This document shows, in pieces, positions 54,943 through 64,000 of a stretch of 64,000 nucleotides of DNA. The DNA is from Coix lacryma-jobi var. lacryma-jobi (Eukaryota; Streptophyta; Magnoliopsida; Poales; Poaceae). The stretch is taken from NCBI GenBank assembly GCA_009763385.1, contig CM019831.1, positions 83,239,845 through 83,303,844 of the forward strand, in the 5' to 3' direction. The notes under the pieces were generated by a model that did no database searches, was not told the DNA's origin, and worked only from the letters and a program-made list of their open reading frames with translations. How positions within the stretch are numbered: position 1 is the first letter of the stretch; each line of letters begins with the position of its first letter. A program made the position numbers and the translations under genes.

Positions 54943-56581
54943 ATGGGGGAAGCATTTTGAGTTGTATCCTAGTCTGACTCTTTTACTTTGATTTCTTTTC
55001 TGTTGCATTTTAGCATACGCATTTACATTCTGAGCTTCATGTTTATAATCACTAGAATGTAACTATGCTCTGTTTAGTATGCTCCGATGCTTATGTTGAT
55101 ACTTGTAGCTTATGCTCTTTCTGATCATTAGTACATGTTATGAGCTGAGCTATTTGAATGGTGAATTTGCTTAATGTATATAAAAATCTGAAAATGTTCA
55201 CCATTGAGATATGCAACTAGCATGTGTAGGGTGTGTTGAGTCCATTCCTGCTTTTCATATATGCTGGCTGCTATGTCTCTAGTTCTGAGTCATTCACTTG
55301 CTTGGTCTGTTCATATCATTTTGTTTGAAAATTTGAACCAAGTTTTAGTGAATTGAAAAGATCGAGATGGGATTGCTTGCCAACACCTCACGGTATCGAG
55401 ACTGTTTCTCATTGCACTTTGAGTTAAACTTGAGCCGTGTCGTGTATGACCGAAACCGTAGCTTTAAGCTTCTGATTGCTTCGGCATAGGCTTCGCTCGG
55501 TTGAAAAGTTAGGCAAAGACAAGCTTTCAACCTCTCGCAATCACATGCTAAATAATTGAACTTGTGAATTCTTTACCGCTGCAACTCCGATATAAAACTG
55601 AAATCACAAGTATATGCTTCATTCCTATGCATGATGATTGAACTTTGCTAGGGGTAGTTCACCTTGTATACATAGTTTAGCACTTGTCTGGATTCCTATC
55701 TATACATGTGTAGTGCTATTTTGATGGTGACTATCTTTTTGGCTAAAAACTGCTCACTTGCTCATATGCTTCATATTTCGTATGTGTGATCAGTTTGAGC
55801 CTTCGCTATTTGAGTGCTTAGTTGTGCCATTGGAGCTATACCGATTAGAGCATTTTTGCACTCTTTTGATTATATGCCTGAAGCTGCTAACTTGCATTTC
55901 TGACTTCATATGCATTTTGGAAGGGGGAGTTGTGTTGGCTCAAGGGAAGAGTTTGTGCTTGATAAGTGCATTTTCAACTAAGGGGGAGAGTTTTTGCAAA
56001 TCATATGTCTCCTGGCGTTCAACTAAGGGGGAGCTTTAGCTAAGGGGGAGATTTTCAAATCTTTATGCTCTTCTCTTGTTGGACCTAAGGGGGAGTCCCT
56101 GGTTGCTTGCACTTGTCGAGGGGGAGTTTGCTAGTTGTGTTGAGCCGTTGCCTCTGTCTTGAGGGACTAGCAAACATTTTCCTCATTTGGCGTCGAGGTT
56201 GATTTTGATTGGTTCGGAGACCTTTCGTTTGTTTTTCAATTGGTTCAGAGTGGTTTTCGTGCTAGTTGTGTTGAGCCTCTGTGCCTCTATCTTGAGGGAC
56301 TAGCATTTTGCCATTTTTAGCTCTGATTTTCAATTGGTATTTTGCTAGCGGTGTTGAGCCTGTTCTACCTCTTCTTGAGGGCTAGCTTTGCTTTGCTTGG
56401 TTGCGTCGAGCCGTTGCTCATGTCTTTGGGGACTAAGTTTTCGCTTCTTCCACTTGACCTTCTTCGGCTTTGCTATGCTTTTGGGTCATTTGGTCGAGTT
56501 CTCTTCTTCTCCTTCTTCCTTCTTCTTTCTTTCATTATGATTTGTGTGAGTAGTTGACAATGCACTCATCAAGGGGGAGAT
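54943..56581 (+). other. 3' internal region of copia copy A with repeated purine tracts
   Basis: This is 1.6 kb without coding content. AAGGGGGAG or a close variant occurs at about 55921, 55980, 56025, 56042, 56087, 56119 and finally 56571 next to the LTR. The short ORFs have no recognisable content. Confidence 0.8.
56571..56581 (+). promoter_or_regulatory. Polypurine tract of copia copy A
   Basis: AAGGGGGAGAT lies directly before the LTR start TGCGG at 56582. The same tract precedes the LTR at 46835. Confidence 0.85.
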
Positions 56582-58725
56582 TGCGGATACATGGGTGTAT
56601 GCCGAGTCTCTGAGTGATGAGTGATTGTCAACGGGTTTGATCGCATGTTCTTTGGCTTGTGTTGTGCTGGTGTCGAGCACGGAGACAGTGATCGAGGGCA
56701 AGGTGAAGGTCAAGTTGAGACGTGTCGTGCCGATGGACTGGGTGCGATGAAGGATGGGCGTGCCTGTGTGGCGGACGTGCCATGCCGATGGATCGAGCAG
56801 TGAAGGGCGGACGTGAGGCTTGGACTGAGGGACCGGAGTGCCTGAGGATCAGCTGTGGTGGCTGGCAGCCTGGGACAGCGACGAGCGGAGACTTGCGGGG
56901 CACGGTGTTGCTCGGGTCGAGGACCTGGGGACACGTGTCGGTGGACGGGGTGCACGGGCGGTGCAGCCCCTCTACAGCTTCGGTTTGGTGGCTGAGCCAG
57001 CGAAAAACCACCGGTGGACGGTTTCCAGGTTTGGGCCTCAAAACCTGGGTGCTGAGGGTTTCCGAGTTTGGCCACAAAACTCGGGCTGAGGACGGTTTCC
57101 AGGTTTGGGCCTCAAAACCTGGGCGCGGATGGTTTGCTGAGTTTGGCCTCAAAACTCAGACACTGGTGGGCTGGTTTCTCGATTTGGGCCTCAAAACCGG
57201 GGGTTGCTGGAAAAGGCTGGTTTCCCGGTTTGGGCCACAAAACCGGGGGTGCAGAGCGAGGGCGGCACGTGGCGGCAATCGGAAGGTTGCGTGGAGGCAA
57301 CGCGGACGACTTGTGCGGGCGTGGCCGTCGGATCTACCTACCACTTGAGTTGGTCCAGAATAACCCTAGGGTTTAGCTGGTTCGCTCTATAATTAGAATA
57401 GAGAGGGGTAGAGTAGGAAATAGACTTAGTCTAGAATAGGATAAGTAGTCAGGGGAGACACCCTCCTCCCCTATCTCAGTCATTTGCTCTTTCATCATTA
57501 GACTTCCTGCTCTCCCCATCCCCTGCTGTAGCTAGCTGAGATCCGTAGAGAGACTTGACTCTGTGTACTGGTGATTCTGAGGAAAGGAGGCCGTAACCTC
57601 CTTGTCGTAGCGTGTGTTTGCACTTCGGCTTGCAGATCGTGTGTCGATTCGTGTTTTGATTCGAGTTCGTCATTGTTCTTCGCGTTCTTCGTTTCTCCAC
57701 GATTTTCCCGTCACTCGATCTCCCTCTCCGGTGCGTCTTTGCGAAATCCGTTTGAAGCAATTTGTTCGTATCATTGAGGAGGTCATTTCGACCAAAGGAA
57801 TTCATCTAACTCCTCATGATCGAATAGATCGTGTCGATTTCGTTTTCGTGGCGCTTTTTCGGTTCATACACCTTCCCCTTCGATTCTTCGTTGATTGAGT
57901 TGATTTGAGCGGATGATTTCTTGGGGATAGTCTCCTAACTACCCCGTGATCATCTCCTCCAAGTTTGGGATCAAGGGATTTTGGTTTGAATCGATTTTGG
58001 GAAGATTTGGGTGAAGGGCGACCAATTTCTCCCTCACTGTGTGGTGGCGGACTGTCCGCCCCCCAGGCCGCGGACTGTCCGCGAGTCGGGGGTCAGCCGG
58101 AGCAGTGGCTGCCTCCCCTCGGTGTTTTTTCCCTCGGGTGACCGGCGGACTGTCCGCCGTTGGTAGGCGCGGACTGTCCGCGAGTCGAGCAGGGACATTC
58201 CAGCAGAGTTGCTGGTTAGCGGTGTTGTCCGGCGGACTGTCCGGGAAGGAACCGCGGACAGTCCGGCTCATACCGGACAGTCCGAGAGCCTGATGACGGA
58301 CTGTCTGGGATCCTGCTGTAGGTTGCGCTATAGTGCGTTTGCTCTCCCGGCTTGCTCGCTTGTTTTCCGGACTTCTCGTTTGGCGCTAGAGTTCACCAAG
58401 GAACTTCTCTAGGTATCTTTGCTACTCGTTAGCATCGGTATTTGGGGATTTCTCGACGTAGCCGTCTATCTACGTTCAGGACTTGGTTTTTGGGGGGCAA
58501 ACTTGTGCCGGAGCTTTTGGGTCTCTGCTTCGCTTGTGTTCGGTGGTGCTCCGCTGTGATCCTAGAGATCATCCACCCTCTTCCAAGGGTCGTGAGCATC
58601 ACGCTTTGGGTTCGTGCTTGTTGGGGTTGAATTTGGGACACTTGGCCAAAGTTTCGAAAGAAATTTGTTTGGCTCCCATTCACCCCCCCCTCTGGTCGCC
58701 TTGTGTGTGCTTTCTCGGTCCTGCA
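56582..58725 (+). repeat. Copia LTR shared by copies A and B (2144 bp)
   Basis: It aligns end to end with 46835-48967 with scattered substitutions and small indels. In the hairpin ladder the fifth stem is broken by two changes (CTCGATTT for CCCGGTTT). It acts as 3' LTR for A and 5' LTR for B. Confidence 0.95.
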
Positions 58726-58727
58726 AT

Positions 58728-58742
58728 TGGTATCAGAGCGGG
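58728..58742 (+). promoter_or_regulatory. Primer-binding site of copia copy B
   Basis: TGGTATCAGAGCGGG, two bases after the LTR and identical to the site of copy A. Confidence 0.9.
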
Positions 58743-58788
58743 TTAAGGATCTTCCACCTTAGCCGGTTCCAGATCCACCGAAGGCGAC

Positions 58789-61700
58789 ATGGATCGCGGT
58801 GTGGGCAAACCGCCATTTTTCGATGGGACGAACTATGCGTATTGAAAGATACGCATGTCGGCCTATCTGCAGAGTTTGGGTGCTTCCATCTGGGATATTT
58901 GCAACTCTGCTGATTACGTGGTCTTGGCTGCTCATGTGACTCAGCATCAGATCAATGAGCACGATGCCAATAGCCGAGCCCGTAATGCTCTCTTTTCGTG
59001 TTTGAGCGCTGGAGAGTTTGATCGCGTTTCTCACCTCTCTACGGCTCGGGAGATTTGGGCCACCCTCATGCGCTTTCATGAGGGCACCTCTCAAGTCAAA
59101 ACCCGACTCTACGAGTCGTACAAGAGAGAGTATGAGAACTTTCGACATCAGCCTGGCGAGAGCATAGAGAGTTTATTCGCTCGCTTTCAGGTGATTGTCA
59201 ACAGGATGAGGGCTAACAAGGAGCAGTTGCCTTTCGACGATCATGAGAGAGCTTTGAAGCTTTTGCACACTCTTGATCGGTCGGTGTAGGATTCCAAGGT
59301 TCAGGCGATCATCGAATCGCCTAAGACGTTCACGGCCCGACTACAGCCCTCAAGACCGCGCCTTAGCAACCGATACACCACGTCCAATAGCCGTCACGAT
59401 CTTGTGGAGCGCGACAACCAGCCCCTAGGGCTCCCGTCCTGCAAGCAATCGAAGAACTAGCAAGAACGAGGAAACAAGCACTGAATTTGCAAGATGAAAT
59501 TGAAGGTTTCAAACTGAATCTTAATCAACAATGGGGTTCCGAAGACAAGGAGACGGGCGGCTGATCCTGCACGCGCGCCTACAAGCAAGTAGCTAAGGCT
59601 AAACTTGATCTAAACAAAACCCAACCCGACCATGGCGGCTATAGAGGGATATAAGTAGATGGATTGACGACCAAAAGAGTGTTGGGGTCGTCCTCCAACC
59701 CTAGGACGCGTCCCTAATGGACCCAACTTGATACATGGGCCATAAGCCCAAAATGAGATGACGCAGCACCCTGGACAGCAAGACCTGTCGACGGTAATTG
59801 GATCATTGCCACTGCTGCCGAACAGATATTGACGTGAGACTTGATTCATATGAAAGTAAACTTGATAAGCTTTCCAACAAGTCCTGAAGCGCCTGAATCC
59901 GAATCCGTATGCAACCGTGGTGGTGGTCACAAGTTGGTGCTTTGCTGCAGTCCGAATCCAGCTAGCGCGAGTCCTTCTCCCTTTCGGTCTTCTCCTCGGT
60001 TCCTAATCAAAACAAGAGTGCACGCGTTTCCATTGTCTAAACAAGATGGACAAGAGCTTATCATGGAACTCACTTGATGATTAAGTTGACGAGCACGAGC
60101 ACGAGTAAGAGGACCAGCTATAGGTTGTGTCGGAGAGGATGTATCGCTGGTGTTGATGTCCTCATCACTATGAGACCCTCACGTGCGACGAGCTCTTTAG
60201 TAAGCTCAAGTCCAGTGAGATTGACGCCATGGCGAGGGCTTCTTATGAAAATCCTTCTCGCCCGTCCATGGCTTTGGTTTCTAGCTCTTCCGCTAACCCC
60301 TCTGTCGGCTTTGCGCTTTCGTCTCTCTTTTCAGTCACAGAGGACCAGCTGGAGTCTTTGGGAGAAGACGAGTTGGCTTTGCTTGCCAACCGGTTCTCGC
60401 GGTTCCACAACAACCGCATGAACCGTCGCCGCGGAGGAGGACGCTCGGGCTGCTACGAGTGCGGCGACCCCGACCACTTCATCGCCAACTGCCCCAAGAA
60501 GAACAAGCATTCGGGAAAGGGCGATCATGGGCGCAAGTATGACTCCAAGCACAAGGAGAAGCACGTCCCCCCAAGGCACAAGAAGCGGGGCGGCTTTGAC
60601 AAAGAGTACATCAAGAAGAAGTACTTGGAGAAGGCCCAAGCTGAGCAGCGAGCGTTCTTCGCCACGCTCAGCGACGTCGACGGCTCGGATGACGACTCCG
60701 CTTGCTCAAGCGATGAAGAGTCCGAGAAGATGAAGAAGATCGAGGACAAGTTCAACGGTCTTTGCTTCTTCGCCGGCGACGGAGGCCTCTGCACCATGGC
60801 GCTCGGAGATGAGGTCGGAGGCGAGCTGGAGCACACCCCTCGGAACGACGATGACGACGACACCTCCCAGGTATCTCTCACCTACGACGAGCTTTCTTCC
60901 GAGGTTGAGAAGCTTACTGCTGCCCTCCTTAGCCAAGATAAGTTGCTTAGGCGTGCTGCTAGAGAGCGCAAGGAGTTTAGGCAGAAGTGGGAGGACACGG
61001 TGAAGGAGCTTGAGTTTGCCAAGTCCACCGTGGTCGTGTCGGAGGAGGTTGAGTGTGAGTCGTGCACCACGCACATGACTGATCTTCTCACCTTGAGAGG
61101 TAAGTATGCTGCGTTGGTAGGAGAGGTGGATGAGCTCCGTGCTAGGCCGCAGCTGTTGGGTGCGTGCAAGACTTGTCCTGTCTTGCAATCTGAGTTGGCA
61201 GAGAAGAATGCCAAGATCGAGTCTCTTGAGAAGGCCAGCTCAGATAGCACCCCATGAGGTGTGCTTTGTGTGAGGGCTTGGAGATGGAGATTGCAAATGT
61301 GAAGCATGGCAAGATGCAAACCGAGGAAGAAAACACATACCTTCGGACCATCTTGTCATGGGTATCTTGTGGGGAGCCGCAGCTCGGGATGATGATCTCC
61401 CAATTCAAGCGAGCTGCTGGAGGTCCAGGTGTAGGTTTTGCTCCAGGGGTTGATCTTTCCGCTTTTGGGAAGATTGGTGAGTCTAGTGGTCTGAACCCGA
61501 GTGAGAAGCCCAACTCCACCACTACTCCCAAACTGACCAAGCTTCCCCCCAAAGAGCTAGCCAAGCCTACCACCAAGGATGGGGTGTTTGAGGAACCCCC
61601 GAGAGCTCCACCCAAGAACCAAGTATGGGCACCCAAGCCAAACCACCTCAAGAACAAGCTGGACACAATGCCACCCATCCAGCAGGAGTGCTTGCCACAG

Positions 61701-62300
61701 AAGGGCAAAGTGACCCATAACCATAGTCCTGCGTACCAACAACCCCCTGTGCGTGCGGTGAGGTACCAGTGTGACTTCTGTGGGAGGGATGGTCACTTGA
61801 GTGAGTTCTGCTTTCGGCGCAAGCGAGAGGCGCGCCGTGCTCGGGAGATGGACAACCCGGACTTGTACCACCCTTTCCATGGTGGGCATGGGCCGAATGT
61901 CCAGAGGAGAGCTGCTAGGTCTGGAGGTCAAGTTCCCAGGCCTAGGGAGAGGAGAGCTCCGAGGAGAGAGGCCAGGCCTAGAGGTCCAGAGCCTCAAGTG
62001 CCAAGGCGTAGGCCTCGTAGAGAGCGTGCCCGGCGGGAGCCTGCAGTTGCAGGTTTTGGACCCCGTGACGGAGGCTTTGTAGTTGAGCGCTATCCCCCAC
62101 CGCAGTTTGAGTATCGCGGTGAGCGCTTCTTCCCCAGCGGACCACGTTTTCCTGTGCGTGGTGATCGCTACCCCCGTAGACAGACTAGGAATGGTTTTTA
62201 CACTGACCGTTCTTTTGAGCAGCCGGCCCAACACTGGTATCCTTCCTATTTCACTAACCCCAGTGTTGGACCGTATGCTCACCCTATGTCTTTTTATTGA
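58789..62300 (+). pseudogene. Copia copy B gag (stop, insertion, one frameshift)
   Basis: ATG at 58789. The T-run is complete here, unlike copy A, but Trp in the phrase AYWK is replaced by TGA near 58844. The capsid-like region is open to the TAG shared with copy A (59287-59289). An 843-bp insert follows at 59325-60167. The rest is open at 60229-61257 with an intact CCHC knuckle (CYECGDPDHFIANC), then a net 4-nt loss near 61250, then 61254-62300 with a second knuckle (CDFCGRDGHLSEFC) and an Arg-rich tail. It ends with TGA at 62298-62300. Confidence 0.88.
59325..60167 (-). mobile_element. 843-bp insert resembling a CRM-type (centromeric retrotransposon) LTR
   Basis: Comparison with copy A (CCTAA|CTATGAG) fixes the insert exactly. 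Read on the minus strand it starts TGATGAGGACATCA, close to the LTR start of CRM/CRR elements. From its first bases it is open for about 80 codons to a TGA near 59929. This reads through the motif GPLTRARARQLNHQV, typical of the C-terminal end of a Ty3 polyprotein. Overlap of the pol end with the LTR is a known CRM trait. The other end (...GTGAACGTC) lacks CA, and there is no target duplication. It is therefore probably a truncated or recombined solo LTR. Confidence 0.5.
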
Positions 62301-62314
62301 TGTAGGTAAGACGG

Positions 62315-64000
62315 TTGGAGTACATTTGGTTGGTGGATTCCGGTTGTTCGAGGCACATGACCGGAAACGCCAAGTGGTTCTCCAGCCTTAGCCCGGTCGC
62401 CGGAAAGGAGTACATAACCTTCGGCGACAATAGTAAAGGTAAGGTGTTGTCTCGCGGATCGGTGCGGGTTAATGAGCACTTTGTGTTGCGCGATGTTGCT
62501 CTTGTTTCTAACCTGCATTTTAACTTGCTTTCTGTTTCGCAACTTTTTGATGATGACTATGAGATTCGTTTTAAACCAAACCTTAGTCGCATCTTAGATC
62601 CTCAGGGCGATCTTGTATGTCTGATTTCACCCTTTGGGAAAGTCTTTCGAGCGAATTTCTCGGAGTTGTTTGGATCTTCTCGCTGCCTTTTGGCTAGTCC
62701 TTCTTCCTCCGATCTTTGGAAGTGGCATAGGAGGCTCGGTCATTTAAGCTTCGACTTGCTTGCAAGACTTAGCTCACTTGGCCTAATCCAAGGATTGCCC
62801 AAGCTTTCGATGGAGAAGGATATAGTTTGCCATTCTTGTAGACATGGGAAGATGGTTGCCGCTCCCCACCATCCAGTGACTAAGGTCATGACCTCGCACC
62901 CTGGAGAGCTTTTACATATGGACCTTGTTGGTCCGGCTCGGGTGAGCTCGGTTGGTGGCAAGTGGTATGTTTTGGTTGTTGTTGATGACTTTTCGAGGTA
63001 TTCATGGGTCTTCTTTTTGACTGAGAAGACTGAGACTTTCTCCTTCGCTCGCAATCTGATTTTGCGTCTTCAGAACGAGTTCCCTTTGAACTCTATGCGA
63101 GCTATTAGAAGTGATAATGGTTCCGAATTCAAAAATTCAGATTTTGAGAAGTTTTGTAACCGCCTTGGTTTGGAGCATCAGTTTTCTTCCCCCTACACAC
63201 CGCCCCAAAATGGTGTTGTAGAGAGGAAGAATCGGACCCTTGTTGAGATGGCCAGGACGATGCTCGATGAGCATAGGACTCCCAGGCGCTATTGGGCCGA
63301 AGCTATGAACACTGCATGCTACATTTCAAATCGCATTTTTCTGAGAGCCTTTTTGAAGAAGACTTCTTATGAGTTGCGTTTTGGTCGCCAGCCCAAGGTG
63401 AGTTATTTTAGAGTCTTCGGTTGCCACTGTTTTATTTTGAAAAAGGGCAACCTGGACAAGTTTGAGTCTCGATCTTCTGACGGGGTATTTTTGGGTTATG
63501 GCACTCACACTAGAGCATATCGTGTACTTAACCTTGATACTAACCGAGTCATGGAGACATCAGATGTCACCTTCGATGAGACTCTTGTTTCTCCTTCTTC
63601 TTGTTTTGAGCGTGCAGGTGATCATGAGGTTGGAGAGCCTCTTTTTGATGACGAGGACGAGGGTGCTGAAGGTATGGATGATCCAGCACCCCCTCCACCT
63701 GCCGCGCCGCAAAGAGCGGCCTCGACGACGACTCACGGCCCCGACACCTCTTCTTCCTGGGGGCCGTGGGATCCTCCACCTCGTGCGGTACCTTTTGTAC
63801 CCAGGGTGGAACCAGCTGCTGTTGAGGGGGAGGTCACTTCATCCCGGGAGGCGCCACGACACATCCAGCGCCAGCACCCCCCTCAGCAGATGATCGGCGA
63901 CATCGGCGAGCGAGTCACTCGCTCCAGGTCACAGCACATCTCTCACTTCGCTCACTCTGCTTTTGTTGCTAATTTTGAGCCCCGAGATGTTGGACACGCT
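62315..64000 (+). CDS. Copia copy B pol, 5' part: protease, integrase, start of RT (open to window end)
   Basis: From the TTG at 62315 the frame stays open to the last base: protease WLVDSGCSRHMTG, GAG-pre-integrase WHRRLGHLS, and integrase core with Asp, Asp (RSDNGSEF) and Glu (VVERKNRT) all present. Then follow RRYWAEAMNTACYISNR, SRSSDGVFLGYG and the acidic-proline linker before RT. Places where copy A lost a base (near 52725 and 52985) are intact here. No ATG lies before the protease: the gag frame ends in TGA at 62298, and a TAG at 62303-62305 lies upstream in the pol frame. How pol is expressed is unclear. It continues off the window. Confidence 0.88.
   Translation, partial: MEYIWLVDSGCSRHMTGNAKWFSSLSPVAGKEYITFGDNSKGKVLSRGSVRVNEHFVLRDVALVSNLHFNLLSVSQLFDDDYEIRFKPNLSRILDPQGDLVCLISPFGKVFRANFSELFGSSRCLLASPSSSDLWKWHRRLGHLSFDLLARLSSLGLIQGLPKLSMEKDIVCHSCRHGKMVAAPHHPVTKVMTSHPGELLHMDLVGPARVSSVGGKWYVLVVVDDFSRYSWVFFLTEKTETFSFARNLILRLQNEFPLNSMRAIRSDNGSEFKNSDFEKFCNRLGLEHQFSSPYTPPQNGVVERKNRTLVEMARTMLDEHRTPRRYWAEAMNTACYISNRIFLRAFLKKTSYELRFGRQPKVSYFRVFGCHCFILKKGNLDKFESRSSDGVFLGYGTHTRAYRVLNLDTNRVMETSDVTFDETLVSPSSCFERAGDHEVGEPLFDDEDEGAEGMDDPAPPPPAAPQRAASTTTHGPDTSSSWGPWDPPPRAVPFVPRVEPAAVEGEVTSSREAPRHIQRQHPPQQMIGDIGERVTRSRSQHISHFAHSAFVANFEPRDVGHA

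Larger units (their letters stand above)
45316..64000 (+). mobile_element. Element F: tandem array of a SIRE-like copia retrotransposon
   Basis: Order: LTR stub (45316-45425), 3' internal remnant (45426-46834), LTR (46835-48967), internal copy A (48968-56581), LTR (56582-58725), internal copy B (58726-64000, running off the window). The PR-IN-RT-RH order, a gag with two CCHC knuckles and a long C-terminal coiled coil, and AAGGGGGAG tracts fit the SIRE/Maximus lineage. Shared LTRs between internals show recombination between LTRs rather than separate insertions. It entered element B's antisense ORF; the left flank CATCC (45311-45315) should recur at the far end. Confidence 0.9.

Overview
The window is a stretch of nested LTR retrotransposons from a grass-type plant genome. 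No host gene was found in 64 kb. Very long Tekay-type LTRs, a Tat-lineage element with an antisense gene, SIRE-like copia elements and the palindrome CGGAC-N-GTCCG in an LTR all suggest a panicoid grass such as a sorghum, sugarcane or maize relative. That placement is inference, and no species is claimed.

Layout. (A) 1-3926: the 3' part of a Ty3-like element on the + strand, with the tail of a retropepsin ORF, 1.7 kb of non-coding sequence and a complete 3' LTR. (B) 3927-45315: a decayed Tat-lineage Ty3 element on the + strand, the oldest layer, with an LTR tail, PBS, gag, protease, RT with two RNase H domains, integrase and a multi-exon antisense ORF. It is split by (C), a solo Tekay-type LTR at 5685-9528 (- strand), and by (E), a full Tekay-type element at 16086-43582 (- strand, TSD ACTTT). 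E's left LTR is split by (D), a very young Tekay-type element at 18385-31125 (+ strand, TSD ATCTC). From 45316 to the window end lies (F), a tandem array of a SIRE-like copia element: an LTR stub, a leftover 3' region, LTR, internal copy A, LTR, internal copy B running off the edge. Copy B carries an 843-bp insert that resembles a centromeric-retrotransposon (CRM) LTR.

Order of events from nesting: B first; then C, E and F into B; D into E; the CRM-like piece into F copy B. A lies in B's 5' LTR. By eye the two 4.13-kb LTRs of D differ at about five substitutions and one indel, so D is recent. It keeps an open 1,140-codon protease-RT-RNase H-integrase-chromodomain frame but has lost gag.

Main points of interest: (1) the small first ORFs of D and E both begin with a close copy of the histone H3 N-terminal tail, keeping K4, R8, K9, S10 and T11, in elements that also encode an integrase chromodomain; (2) B carries an antisense gene whose reading frame stays open across five candidate GT-AG introns; (3) the copia LTR holds a ladder of six hairpins whose stems differ by paired, compensating changes; (4) a CAAAGTTGT / ACAACTTTG inverted motif recurs in three Tekay-type LTR families, at a 169-bp period in D; (5) the copia array once had at least three units, one removed by a deletion with a 4-bp microhomology.
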